NCBI GenBank assembly: GCA_009192285.1
Contig: CM018605.1
Span: 1-64,000, forward strand
DNA length: 64,000 bases
Source of the DNA: Morchella semilibera
Taxonomy: Eukaryota > Ascomycota > Pezizomycetes > Pezizales > Morchellaceae
Reading direction: 5' to 3'
The position numbers and the translations under genes were made by a program. Shown one piece after another: positions 10,060 through 21,439 of this stretch. The notes below the pieces were generated by a model. That model did no database searches. It was not told where the DNA came from and saw only the letters and a program-made list of their open reading frames with translations. The first letter of the stretch is position 1. Each line of letters opens with the position of its first letter.

Positions 10060-10469
10060 TTCCTTTTTGAAAAATTAAAGATATCACCAGACGTGCATAA
10101 CGCCTGCGACAAATGGAAGATCTGGAAACATCAGTTCGTGTCCAGTTATTTCCTTGATCACAGTTCCGTGCGAAGAGCATGGTGATGATAGATAATTCAG
10201 TCATATTGTAACAGAGTGAAAGATATTACGGCTTATCCTCCCGTCTGGTTCTCACTAGTCCTAACTGAACATCAAGGACTAATCTATATATCATTTCGTC
10301 GAGCTTTGTTCTTCCGTGCATAGCCTTAATGCGCCTAGTAGCGAAGCGGAGCATTGCTAGACCAATCACAATTCATCGTCGTCACTCTCTTGTCCATCAA
10401 TCTATTCTTTACAAATTTTAGTACTCGCACCCGTTTGGTTCTGTGGGTAAAAACTTTGCTTGCACTGCT
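10060..10469. other. Spacer downstream of the HeLo-kinase gene
   Basis: AT-rich unique sequence after the kinase stop (the gene runs on the minus strand). It probably holds that gene's 3' UTR; nothing else recognised. Confidence 0.4.
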
Positions 10470-12345
10470 CTAGGACTCAGTCTCGGTAATCCAGGGATGT
10501 TCAAGCGCTCCTGAGGCAGTTAGCCGCTTGAGAGGGTCGGGGCAAAGTAGAGATTCTATGAATGTTGATAACGAATTTGGTGCATTTTCTGCGGTTAAAG
10601 CGATCAGTGGAAAAGCTGTTCCACCTTCCTCTTTGCAATACTCCACTAACTGAAGCGAGTCCAGTCGGACCTGGGGAGTGGTGTTAGCGGGGTGGTAGGT
10701 GCTGTCACTATCCCCCGCGGAGCCCATATGGATGCCCGAGATCTCCTCATCGTCAGTACTCTCGCCTTCGGATTCGTATCCCACTCCCGAGAACGGTATT
10801 GTCCCGGTGTATAGCTCATGCGCGAGTACACCCATAGCCCACATATCCACGGCCTGGGAATATGACCTCCCTACCTTCCTGTATCGGCTAAGTCCTAGCA
10901 CCTCCGGTGCCATATAATTAGCTGTGCCGATCATAGTTTTCATGCCACTTGCACTAAAACTAGTTGATTTTGCGATACCGAAGTCGGCAAGCTTGACCCT
11001 AAGCGGAGACTTTGACGCGACAAGTATATTCTGTTGCAAGTTAGAAAAAGCAACGTGATACCTATATGGAGGATGGAAGAATGAACCTGAGGCTTCAGAT
11101 CTCGATGACAAATATTGTTCTTGTGCAAGATATGTAGTGCAGTGACAATTTGTGTACTGATGATCTTACAACCTTCCTTCGCGCGTGCTCGGTCCTGCAG
11201 CATATACGCATGCAAGTCCCCATCGGCGATATATTCCATCGCTATATAAACCGCTTTGCCAACATCCTCGTACCATCCGAAGAACTCAACAAAGCTATCT
11301 GTATACTAAATATCAGTTAGCTTGCGTACTAGGAGGCGAAAAGATAGAAACGGAGGTTCACCTCATGTAGAGCTATTAGAGTATTCAACTCCTTCATTAT
11401 AGTTTTTCTATGATTCTCGCTGGTCACTCGATTGATTGACTTGACCGCGCGGACCGTTGGCTTTGTTGGTTCACCTGAGGGGTTTAGTCTAATCTGCTTA
11501 TAAACCTCGCCGTATCCCCCCCCACCAATCATCATCTCATTTTTCCAGGTTTCACCAATGCATTCCTGACTTCCCCGGGTTATAACAGTATCCTCTACAA
11601 ATGCTACATCATATTTCCACCGCAAGCACCCATTTATGATACCTCCTACCGGCGGTATATTCGCCTCATTAGGTGTGGGGGGGGTCTCATCAGCTGTGGG
11701 GGGGGTCTCATCAGGTGTGGGGGGGGTCTCATCACGTGTGGGTGTGGGGAGGGTCTCGCCAGGTGTGGGGGTGGTCTCAAAACGCCTGCTCATTGCGGTG
11801 TTAACCCGTACCAGTTCCGCTACCTGCTGTTGCAAGTCGTGCACGCCATTTAGAGCCTGATCCTGCGATTCGCTATATCCTCGTTGTATATCTCAGCTTA
11901 TGAATGGTGGCTGTGAATCCGGGGGAGAGAACGAGCGCCAGTGGTAGTGTCATGCGTACCTGGTGAGGATTGAAAGCACTAATGTTATAGCGACCTTGTG
12001 ATTCGCTAGTCGTTGATTAAGATCATCCAGTCTGGGCCTGTTCACCGTCCACCATAGCCGTTGGAATATCTCTGGCTTTGAGCGTACCCGTCTGATTTCC
12101 CTCTCCAGCTTCGAAAATGTGTATACGGCACCCTGGATCACTGTCATGACCTGATCCAGGTTGGTAACGTCTATAGAGTCTTGGTATTTTTCCAGTCGCA
12201 AGAGAACAAACCGGAAGTTATGTATTTCGTCATAGACCGTGGCGGCATAACCAGGGGCTGTCCGGGCTTCGCTGAGTAGATTCGCTACCTCTGCGGAGAC
12301 CTGAAGCAATAGAGTGATGGGTCCGCTGACTGGGGTAAGTTCCAT
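10470..12345 (-). CDS. HeLo-like domain - serine/threonine kinase fusion, 4 exons
   Basis: Exons 12345-11960, 11872-11362, 11305-11087 and 11030-10470; introns of 87, 56 and 56 bp keep frame and have GT-AG ends, giving 558 residues. Residues about 1-130 match the fungal HeLo-like N-terminal domain (a helical bundle preceding STAND and kinase modules). Residues 165-198 are a linker of DETPPTP repeats. The kinase is complete: Gly-rich loop GGGGYGEVY from 245, lysine K273 in RAVKS, alpha-C glutamate E290, catalytic HRD at 366-368 with N373, DFG at 388-390 and APE at 413-415, so it should be active. The intron between the HRD loop and N373 splits HRDLKPQ|N. The start was chosen at the ATG beginning the conserved domain; the frame is open further upstream to 12579. 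HeLo-family domains are membrane-acting cell-death effectors related to the MLKL bundle, so a signalling or death role is inferred. Confidence 0.85.
11670..11775. repeat. 21-bp coding minisatellite in the kinase linker
   Basis: Four to five tandem copies of a 21-base unit (plus strand ggtgtggggggggtctcatca) encode the DETPPTP heptad on the minus strand. The unit is a multiple of three, so copy-number change would alter linker length without breaking frame. Confidence 0.8.
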
Positions 12346-12579
12346 GGCGTTGCGTTTGAACTTTGCGGTCGAGGGCTTATCTGGTGCGGAGCTGATGATA
12401 TTTGATGCGTCATTTGATGCTGCATTACATAACATAGGCAAAACCACACATTTAGTCCAATCAAAGATGGCTGACCAGAAACGAACCACATTCAACCTGG
12501 CTGGACATTGCCCGAACAACCTATTAAGTAGATGGTGTAATACAATGTTTATAAGGTATAAGAGATAATAAGCCTGCAC

Positions 12580-14084
12580 TGATATTTATACTGAACGTTG
12601 GCACTGTTAAGGAACAAAGCTAATACACTATAAACAATCCCGGTATGTACTCTACAAACGCATTGTTAAATCGTCGCTTAGCATGGATACATAGTCTTGT
12701 GCCCAGCCTGTGGTGATCCTCTGCACAAACAGTCTGGGAACGAGACTGGGGTAGCTACCGAAGTTCCGGAGTCCCGTGAGATACTGGAGACCGAGTTTAA
12801 AACAGGACAAAATACTTAAGCTGTTGGAAACTGATGTTTATAACTGCATGGTACTCCGGGTGTGTCTTTTGTATATGCCTTAGCTTGGGGGGTGGGGGTG
12901 GACGGACTTGTTTTTGCCTCTTCCTATGTTTTTGCTTAAGAACCCTAACCCTGCCACAGTATCTTCCTCCCAACTGGGCCTGAGTTTATAACTGGTTTAT
13001 AACCGTGTTTCTTACCCCCAGTATCTTACCCTTTTATATCTGACGGGACCCTATGAATCCACACACCCCTCCCCCCACCCGGGCGGAGGCGTCAGGACTC
13101 TCCTCTTGTCCTATGTGTTGAAGTGACGGGGTACGCCACCGCTAGTTAGTGGTAGATACAACAGTCGATCGGGGTTGGGGGGTGTGGCCAGGAGCAAAGC
13201 CCTAGAGTACCCATATATATATGAGTATTCATGTATATCTTGACACGTACACGTAGTTATATTTGGGCTGTCCTAGGCACAATATTGTCCTAGGCTTGAA
13301 TGCCCGGCCCTGTATTGTAGTCACAGTCTTCCACATTTTCTATTATTTATTTACTTATTATTATATGGCATGAGTACGGGACATGCACCGTGCATCGCCG
13401 CTTTCAACATCAACAACAGTTTCAACCCCAGATTCCAATACCATCTCTTGCTAAACCCCCCACAAAGCTGAATTTGAGGTTAACGTTCGAGGTCTTGAAA
13501 CCGTATCCCCCTACCCGATGGCGTCACCGAACCACCGCTGAAAAATTCAAAAGCCTCAATTCAGCCCAGGTCCAAACTAAATGATTTATTGATTGCTTCC
13601 TTACATGTATACAACCCCGAGGTTATAACGGGACGTACAAAACACAGAGCAAATACTGACAACAAGAGAAAGGAAATAAATAAATTGAAATGAGATAGAT
13701 GAATAGATTTATCTCTTGACTAGACGTACAAGACCTACCGTAAGTCAAAGGCCTACAAGGAAAACAAACCACGAAATAAAAAGAGAGGTGGCGGGGGGGG
13801 ATGAGAACGAATGCGAGTCCTGACTACCCAAGAGCCATGAAGAAAAATAGTTGCGACCGGAGTGGCACGCAAGTAAAAAGGGTACAGAAAATAGAATTCA
13901 AGTAACAAGCACTAGCAAGGGAACCTTCCCGTAGTCAATATAAACGATAAACCTAATTTTCCAAACCTCGAACCCCCAAGCGACCTGGTATGCCTGCCAA
14001 TACACGGAACCCCCGCCCCCAACGACGCCAACCCCTGTGAACGAATACTAACACTGCCGATACCGTCCCCCAGTCAACAGCCTA
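12580..14084. other. Intergenic, no gene recognised
   Basis: Between the starts/ends of two minus-strand genes. It contains the 5' flank of the HeLo-kinase gene, a cluster of telomere-like words near 12941-12953 (gaaccctaaccct), and an AT-rich segment at 13330-13370. A 64-codon ORF at 13390 has no recognisable features. Confidence 0.5.
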
Positions 14085-15942
14085 TCAAACACAAATCCCT
14101 TGATTAACCAGAGACATTTTCGCACCACCTCGGAGCCTCAACATCAACCTAGCTTCATAATCTGGCAAACAGGAAAAAGAGAAAAACCTGTCCCGCGGAT
14201 GATCTCCGTCTATCTGAAGTTCATAGTTGCACACAATGTACGCCAACAGAATCTTGAGCTCAGTAGCGGCGAAGAACCTTCCGGGACTACGGGAAAGAGC
14301 GCTTTAGTAACTTTGAATTCCGGGCGAGATATTCGTTGTCTTACCATGCATGTTTGCCCATCCCGAAGGACATATAGCCATTCTCTGGAGTTGCCAACTG
14401 ATGTTGGAATTCATGCCCTTCTTCCTCCCTCTTCCGCGAAAAGCGGAACGCGTCGAATACCTCCGGGCGATCATGAATACCCGCAGAGTGATTCATTGAG
14501 TATGCAGGAGCGACAACCCATTGACCTTTTGGAAGAAAGGTGCCATCAGCAAGAGTGTGTGGCTTCTGGGCTCGCCTCATCATCGTTGCTGGGATTCTCG
14601 CGTCAGTGTTTAAACTAATGAAATAAAGAGACCCGGATCAGACCGGTAGTAACGGGATGGATTCTCTGGCTCTCCTTCAGCGAGCTATCTAGCTTTCTCA
14701 TTTTTGTCAAAGCCTGTCTAGTCCAACCGCCAGTATCCCCAAGGACCTTTTCGACCTCTTCCCTTATAGGGCCTTGGAATTCGGGGTGGGTTGCAAGATC
14801 ATATAGTGCGTGCGTTATGCTAACGGTTGTGGTGTGGATTGCAGAGAGGTTAAGGTATAAAATCCGGCTGCAAAGCTCGTATATAGGAGTGTCCGCTGGG
14901 GTAGCGTCAAGAACCCAAAGAATAGCATCATTCTATTCATTCCAGGCCTCATTAGTTACTCATCTGGTAAAGTTTGAGATGTGATAGATGACATACGTAT
15001 ATCTGTTTCTCCCCTCGATCCTCACCGACTGCCCGTATTCGACGTCTTTCTTCAAATACAGGTCTCACCTTCGTAAAAAATGTCCTTAGAGCACTATTAC
15101 GATAAAGAAGGAAGAAAGAAATAATAGATTTGAAGCAACGAGGTACCAGATCAATGATCAGACCTGCACGTGACATGATCATAGAGAGTTCCACCAAACA
15201 GTCAAGGTACTCCCTGTCACGACACAGTGGAATGCCCACCAACACCCGGTTTGTCGTTGCGGAGATGCACCTTGTAATAAGATCTTTATCTAACCTTGTC
15301 CAGTCTTGCCCGATTGCATCACCTCCGGCTTCACGGAAGGTTAAAGCTATCTCATCCACCAATTCAGGCAAGACTTTCCCCAAACGTTGGGTGAGATTCT
15401 TCCGGATCATTTCAACGTGATATGGGTTTGTGTGAATGCTACTGTCAAGAGTGTAGCTTATTGAATTCCTCTCATTTGCAGCAGCCTGCATGGATAGTAC
15501 TGTTTCGTCGGAATCCGACATCTCCTTTAGTACGGCCGGATCTGTAACGATAGTAACCCATCGTGCTGGTGTGGCTATCTTGAATAGCTTTCCTTGCGCA
15601 CTATACTATCATTACTTTTTAGAGAAATAGTAAAAGGAACATAGGGAGAAGTGAAACCTTTCGAAAACCGATATCAATTAGAGCGGCGGAGCCTGAGACG
15701 AACCTCGCAGACTCAGCCCACGCGCCCAGGGCAGTTGAGCGACGTCTAACAGTAGGAACATCAACCTGGCAGGGTTAGATATCAGGGAAAACATTAGTGT
15801 ATAGGGAGGTTCGATTTACATGGACAGAGCGTATATAGCGAACCATGGCTATAACGGGCAAGCAGAGTAGCCCAACCTGGAGGCCACCAACTAAAAAGCC
15901 CCCGACGTTCGAGATCGTTTGATCAGATGTGATAGCAATCAT
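14085..15942 (-). CDS. Cytochrome P450 monooxygenase, 6 exons, looks intact
   Basis: Exons 15942-15820, 15765-15658, 15605-14997, 14932-14644, 14588-14345 and 14286-14085; introns 54, 52, 64, 55 and 58 bp, all GT-AG and frame-consistent, giving 524 residues. Residues about 10-35 form an N-terminal membrane anchor, so it is probably an ER enzyme. The I-helix reads AIHTTT (311-316), with His in place of the usual acidic residue, as in the fungal ent-kaurene-oxidase/indole-diterpene type P450s. ExxR is E367-R370 (KESQR). The heme loop FGMGKHACPGR carries the ligand Cys458, whose codon TG|T is split by the last intron; ignoring this intron gives a false HAW-stop reading. It likely oxidises a small-molecule (terpenoid or similar) substrate; no biosynthetic core gene is in the window, so the pathway is unknown. 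Confidence 0.88.
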
Positions 15943-16306
15943 ATTATGAAACTGGCGATAGGTTGTGTAGTGGATATTACCCTCCGGGCTCGAGGTGCTG
16001 AGGGTTAGTTTTCAGCTCAAGTGAAGAAATTTACATATGCCAGAAGCACAATGAATAAACTAATCAAGGGACCAACAGCTAAATCGCGCGGATTCCTTAA
16101 GGTTAGGTCTCAAGAAACAAGGGTCCAGTGAAATGTTTTTTAACTTTGAAACCCCGGCGAAGTTATGGTTAATAACTGTCAAAATACATAGTACAGATAT
16201 GGCCAGTACCGCTCCCTACCCAATCACGAGATTTGCGCGTTCGGCGCTCTCAATGTGCCCTCCCACGCGTCCATCACCTCTGACTCCCCGAGCTCAACAG
16301 AGGTAT
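15943..16306. other. 5' flank of the P450 gene
   Basis: Unique sequence upstream of the minus-strand P450 start. A 72-codon ORF at 16133 is not convincing. No promoter motif is clear. Confidence 0.35.
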
Positions 16307-16439
16307 CGCCTGGTAGGCCGAGACCTGCTCAGAATCTGGTGCTCTACATAATGTAATGACAGACCTGAGATTTCAACAGGAAACTCCCACACACGGTAAT
16401 TGAGCACCAGATTCCGAGCTGGTCCCGGCCTACCAGGTG
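16307..16439. mobile_element. Inverted-repeat element, 133 bp
   Basis: Two 38-base arms (16307-16344 and 16402-16439) are near-perfect inverted copies: left begins cgcctggtaggccgagac, right ends ggcctaccaggtg. The loop is about 57 bases. Non-coding, MITE-like. Confidence 0.75.
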
Positions 16440-16557
16440 TGTAAACTCCAGGGTTACCTCAAATGATCAGCCAATCAATATATGGGATCGGGAGATCTGT
16501 ATACTCTATCGGTACTACCATAATGATACTAGGGCCTAGGCTGATGGTGATTCCCAT

Positions 16558-16663
16558 AGTTACTCGGGTACGAGAGTTAGAACCAAAACATGCAACCAGG
16601 CCATTTGTATGGCAGAGCGGCGCCGCTCCATACAAATAGTCCCTGTTTCTTGACCCGAGTAAC
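16558..16663. mobile_element. Nested-palindrome element, 106 bp
   Basis: TIRs gttactcgggt / acccgagtaac enclose a second inner palindrome, atttgtatgg ... ccatacaaat, around a ggcgcc centre. Outer and inner stems could form one cruciform. Short MITE. Confidence 0.7.
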
Positions 16664-16773
16664 TGCCAGACGGTGGCATTACGTCTTTTTGCCAACTACA
16701 TCCAGTTCCATGCTGATCTGAATTATTGCATACGCTAGAGGGAGTTAATCTGCCTAGTTCACGCAATACCGTC

Positions 16774-16931
16774 TCAGGAATAACGAATCGGACTAAGCTG
16801 GAATATCACTTACCCAATATTGATCAAGACGACCAGACGTTACGCCTTGGGTCCGTGGGATAGGGACTCAACGGGCATTTGACAAATCCGAAGCCCAATA
16901 TTTGAGCCCAGTTCGATTCGTTATTCCTACG
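16774..16931 (+). mobile_element. MITE family X, copy 1
   Basis: TIR aggaataacgaatcg with subterminal gactaagctggaatat and the inverted counterpart at the right end. The interior shares gttacgcctt.gg, gactcaacgggcatttga and aatccgaagcc with two other copies (17107-17260 and 22190-22333). Orientation is opposite to copy 2 and matches copy 3. Confidence 0.8.
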
Positions 16932-17106
16932 ATTCTTTGTTCCAAGCCTGCGACTACACGCACGTGCACCCGGCGCTGAAAGAAACGACCTATGACATGA
17001 AAAACCTGCATATGCACGTTGGAAAAGGTCCACACCACTGTTAATGATCAATTCGCGCACTCTATTATTACATTACCTTTAATGCGCGCAGGCGCAGTCT
17101 GTAAAG

Positions 17107-17260
17107 TCAGGAATAACGAATCGAACTGGACTGGAATATTAGACTTCGGATTGGTCAAATGCCTGTTGAGCCTCAACCGACAGAGCCAGAGCGTAACCTT
17201 TAGTCGTCTTAACCAATAGGTAAGTGGTGTTTCAGCCCAGAACGATTAGTTATTCCTGAG
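17107..17260 (-). mobile_element. MITE family X, copy 2
   Basis: Same family as 16774-16931 but inverted: its interior reads as the reverse complement (cggattggtcaaatgcctgt, gagcctcaaccgacagagcc). It shares with copy 3 the flank ctgagattctg.ggta to the right, so the element may extend about 15 bases further. Confidence 0.8.
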
Positions 17261-17376
17261 ATTCTGCGGTATGTGGATTGAAACACAGTGATATATTTCA
17301 TCCCATACGAAATCATGGGCTTGGGGTTATTTTGTACGCTATTCAATGCCGGGTAGCAAAGAATAAAGAATTTGGT

Positions 17377-17508
17377 CTGTTCGGTTGGCATAGAAATCCA
17401 TAGATTGGTTGCAATCTATGGAGTGGGCCTAATCAAATAATCACCTCCAGAGGTGTTTTTTTTAATTCAATCCATGGATTGCAACCAACTCAACGTCAAC
17501 CGAACGGG
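17377..17508. mobile_element. Inverted-repeat element, 132 bp
   Basis: TIR ctgttcggttgg / gtcaaccgaacggg, with inner inverted segments ccatagattggttgcaat and attgcaaccaa. Non-coding. Confidence 0.65.
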
Positions 17509-18871
17509 GATAGTTGGTGGAAATATCTAGGCACTACGCTGTTATAGTAGTAGATCTACCAATTTGTGTACGTTGATTGGTTGATTCGTTAGTTTTCGAC
17601 GACACAGAAAGTCACGCAACCAGGAACTATCCTTGTTCGTGCCCTGAAGTTAAATAATTGACTTGTCACCTGGAAATCAGTACAGCCCTGTTCTAAAAGT
17701 CCTGGCATACTACTATATTGTGTCCGTTTACGAATTCTAACCCACCAACAACCATTTCTCCTACGCAAATGCAGAGATTGATAGGTATTTCCGTAATGAA
17801 GATATTGTAGTCCTTTGTTATTATAGTCACGATAAAGGGAGGATTAGAAAATAGAAGAAACACCCCCGTACTTTTGGCCCGGGAGTGCCAAGACCCCTCG
17901 AACGGGGCTATACATAGTCCTTACGTAGTGCAGAGAAGAGCTCAATACAGCATTTATTTAATGAATAGATTTATTAGCCAGCAAGCACTCTAGTGAAACG
18001 ATGCTGCAAAGTGTCGTCTAACTATTGATTGAAAAAAATACTCAAGATGATCTATTCTGAGATAACTAGCTGCGCAGAGTATCGAGCTGAGATCGCCGGT
18101 AGCCCCCTTGTTCTATGCCCAGTCTCCTAGGCAGGGATAGCAGCCGGGGTCAGGTTAAGGTTAATTGTCACTTTCCGTGGTAGGTGCCCTCTCGGGCCAT
18201 TCGGGCACCTTCACTCGGACAGTCAACGTGCATAGGAAAGAAAAGATCATCATAAGTGGCTTCAGCACTTCTTTTCAACCAATCCTCATTAGCTGTCCGG
18301 GTGAGGGGTGTCCGAGTGCCTAGGGAGGCCGTCTGTGTAGATTTGAACTCTTGATTGGGCAAGAGCCGAGAACCCTAGCCCTGCATGGCAACCAACCCTC
18401 CCAAGCAGAAAACCACGGGGAGGTCCGATATTAAGGTACGTCCCACAGATTTAAGAAAAGAAAATTATACCGCCCACCTAGGGGGTTCCGGGACCTTCGG
18501 TCCCCCTGATTGAAGAAAAGAGGATAACACTGTCCACTTGCGGGTACCGAATGTCCTCGTAATTGGTGGTGGGGGAGGTGGCTGAAGACCCTATTTTTGG
18601 GGGGCTCGGTGGAATCCGTAGGAAACTCGCAACCTTATTGGTTGAGAGTGACGCGGGGTATTGACTAAGCACGACACACCAAAACCTGTGAACTGAATTG
18701 CATATCTAACCGGCGGGAATGGGAATTGGGGGGAAGGACGGAGGGGGGGGGTTGGCCCCATAACTAGATACATGTATCGTGCGACGCTGGAACAATCCTA
18801 GCCACTCCGGCTGCTTGTCAATCCCGGCCACTTTACGGCTGCCATGACAACCTAATCTTCTATATAGGTAC
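17509..18871. other. Gene-free stretch
   Basis: No coding region. Short inverted words near 18180-18330 (cactcggac / gtccgagtg and ggtgccc / gggcacc) could form a hairpin. The rest is unique, partly AT-rich sequence. Confidence 0.4.
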
Positions 18872-19165
18872 TACAGTACCGCCATTACTCGAAAAATTGG
18901 CTATGCATATGAGATCAAAATTGCTATCTCTTTTTCTGGTGAAGCTGCCAACATTTAAGGGGGCCGCAGAGTGCACCTTGCACCCCAGAACGCCGCCTGT
19001 ACTTCTGAGAACTGGTTCATGGTTCCGGAGGTGGCCCCTCAAGAGTTGGCAGCATTTAATCACCAGCGAATGAGATAAGCAGACCTGATCTACGCCCTTC
19101 AACCAATCGTGAAGGAGGTAATCCCTGGCCGGAGATAGCCCATTTTTCGAGTTTTTACGGTACCC
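18872..19165. mobile_element. Inverted-repeat element, about 290 bp
   Basis: Left end cagtaccgccattactcg plus aaaaattggctat; right end carries the inverted form atagcccatttttcgag then tttttacggtacc. TIR of about 27 bases with a few mismatches. The interior has no transposase. Confidence 0.65.
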
Positions 19166-19214
19166 TATGTCCTAGAAAATATGGAAGTGCGACATCTCGA
19201 TGTGGCGGGATTAA

Positions 19215-19430
19215 TGAGAGGTTAGTTGACTAAGCACCGCCAAGAGCTTAATTTTTACGTGTAGACACATAGTAGTTAGCGCCACTTCCTATATAGGCGC
19301 GCTAATGAGAGAAAGTATAATAGTGAGACATGTGTGAGACAGAATTTACGTGATTTGATTGGTCTGGCAGGAATCAATGCCAAGAGCTAAATATTTAAAT
19401 ACAGAGGTTGTTAGCGCCACTTCCTATCAA
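19215..19430. repeat. Short direct repeat pair
   Basis: Two copies of a roughly 60-base segment: ccaagagct.aat....ta and gttagcgccacttcctat, at about 19230-19294 and 19382-19430. Unknown origin. Confidence 0.55.
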
Positions 19431-19550
19431 ATCTGAGCATTCCTCCGCTGTTCCCACACTTCCTTTACCGCCTTTCCCTATACTGTAGCCGTCCCATGAT
19501 ATTACTATTCCACTTCACCAAGTCTTGGTGCCTTTCACATACAAAAATAG

Positions 19551-19687
19551 CATAGCGAATAACTATATTACTTTTCAACCAGACAAGGTATCAAAAATCT
19601 ATGTCATGAAAATCTTTATCATACCTATCTACAATGTAATCAAATATATATTAGATATCTTGACTGATTGAAAAGCTATTCGCGATG
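19551..19687. mobile_element. Inverted-repeat element, 137 bp
   Basis: TIR catagcgaataac with subterminal cttttcaaccagacaag; the right end gives the inverted cttgactgattgaaaagctattcgcgatg. AT-rich interior, non-coding. Confidence 0.65.
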
Positions 19688-19871
19688 CAATTTGTGTCAC
19701 TTTTGAGTAGCGTGGCACCATACGTACCCGGGTGGAGAGAGGATAAGTTTACCGCGAGGTGGCACTGCTAGTCTACTATGTACATACTATATAATAAATA
19801 GATATATAAAAAAATGCAGTAAGTAGCAAATAATGTAGAATACGTTCACATTACATGTACCGCAAAATCTG

Positions 19872-19982
19872 GGAAAATTCGTTGCGCTGCAGCAAGGATT
19901 ATTTACTCCAAAACCTGCAGATTGACGTCTAAATGTGGGCTTTGGTTGGCCTATACCCCTGCTGGATCGCAACGAATTTTTC
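19872..19982. mobile_element. Inverted-repeat element, 111 bp
   Basis: Left ggaaaattcgttgcg.ctgcagcaagg, right ccctgctggatcgcaacgaattttt. A degenerate relative is visible at about 26085-26185 (shared cctgca.attgac.t.ta, ttggtt and ccctgctg). Confidence 0.65.
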
Positions 19983-20038
19983 AGATAATACGGTAATATA
20001 CGGTCGCGTCTCAGGAATAAGGGAGCACATATATATTA

Positions 20039-20153
20039 GGCCCTTTGCGAAAAGACTTTAGAGTCCTTTTCTACTTGTGTGATTGGTTGACGGGAGGATA
20101 GGCACCGATCAAGTTACCGGAAAAGGACTCTGGAGTCTTTCGCGCAAAGGGCC
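20039..20153. mobile_element. Inverted-repeat element, 115 bp, TA-flanked
   Basis: Terminal arms of about 34 bases: ggccctttgcgaaaagac at the left and gtctttcgcgcaaagggcc at the right, with matching ttagagtccttttc / gaaaaggactctgg inside. The element is flanked on both sides by TA, consistent with Tc1-mariner-type target duplication. Confidence 0.75.
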
Positions 20154-21439
20154 TATTAACACAATTAATACTGTTACTGTACAATGATTCCACACTTATA
20201 TTGCATACAGTACGTACTGTAGCCCACACATTGAGTAAGGGCCCGTCGTGTTCTTGCTCAATTTTAGGCAGGTAAAAACATGGTTGCAACGCGTAAAACT
20301 TAAAATTATTACAAAATACAAAACACGTTTCTGTCAGGTGTCATTAATTCTCCCTCTACATACCCTACCCCCCCATTACCTCAGGTTACCCCTATCACTA
20401 CAACAGCTTCGGTTTTGAACGCCCCTCTAAATAAGAAATTCCGCCTAAAGTAGAGAAAGAGAGAGCGGAATGGGATGACTTGAAAGGTAAGTAAATGCTT
20501 AAATTCCTGCTCCAGCAAGTCCACCTAGGCAAGCGATCAGACAGTGGCTTCAAAAAGAAAGCTTGAGCAGCTGTTCCTGAAAATTTTAATGAGATTTTTT
20601 GTCCCTCGTATGAACGTGATCAAAACATGTGCACAAGCTGTAAGTGGTAACTATATCTGTTGTCTTGATTATTCTAGTAGGCGTTTAGCTGAGATGAGGG
20701 TTTGATGTATTTCAAAAAGTTTGTAAAAACTCGAGTTCTGCCTGGGATGTTGAACAATAGATACCGACAGTTTCAGACTCAGTATAGGAGGCTTACCTTA
20801 TAAAACATAAGGAGGCAAAGCAATTTCGATCCAAAACACTAGCGAATTATAACTTACTTCACGAAATTTCTGCAAAAACATTTGCTACTTGTAGCGCGGC
20901 ACCAGGAACAATAATGATGTCAACAGCTCCCCAAATGTTTCTGTTGAGTCAAATCGATTGCGAATTCAATTCAACACATATATCTACGACTAGCGGGGTA
21001 GGAAACTCGATCCGAGATGGATCTGGCACCGGTAATATAGCACTATCAAGCTATAAAATGTGATTTCATTCTCCGTCGGACAAGAGCAGATATCAAAGAC
21101 AATGTTTCCCCGTCCACTAACAAAAAGCAAAAACCGGCGCGTTTGCGGCTGCGGAGAGTTTGCAAATGTTGGCGAATCAAAACAGCTTCGAGCATCGCCT
21201 CCAATTACTAAACCAGAAGAAGATCTCTCAATACCCTGTCAGAGCTTCTTGAAAATGGGGAGTGGGATGATGAAACCTATCTCAACGCTTATGGCCTGAT
21301 GGTCGAAGACGAAAGACATGCATTATTTCTTTGTAGTAGCCCAGAACATATTAGGAAGAAATGGGTAGAAACCTTGCAGAAAGGGGGTTAAACGGAGACT
21401 GAACCTTTTGAAATAAACTAGTTTTCAACGGCCGTATAG
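20154..21439. other. Gene-free stretch
   Basis: AT-rich unique sequence. A short frame near 21300-21390 encodes a C-terminal-looking piece (HALFLCSSPEHIRKKW), possibly a remnant of a mobile-element protein, but it is too short to assign. Confidence 0.35.

Noticed and set aside
14341-14583. P450 reading that ends HAW-stop, suggesting a truncated pseudogene
   Set aside because: A GT-AG intron at 14287-14344 restores the Cys codon and CPGRFFA; the gene is intact.
14100-14618. 172-codon plus-strand ORF
   Set aside because: Antisense shadow of the last two P450 exons.
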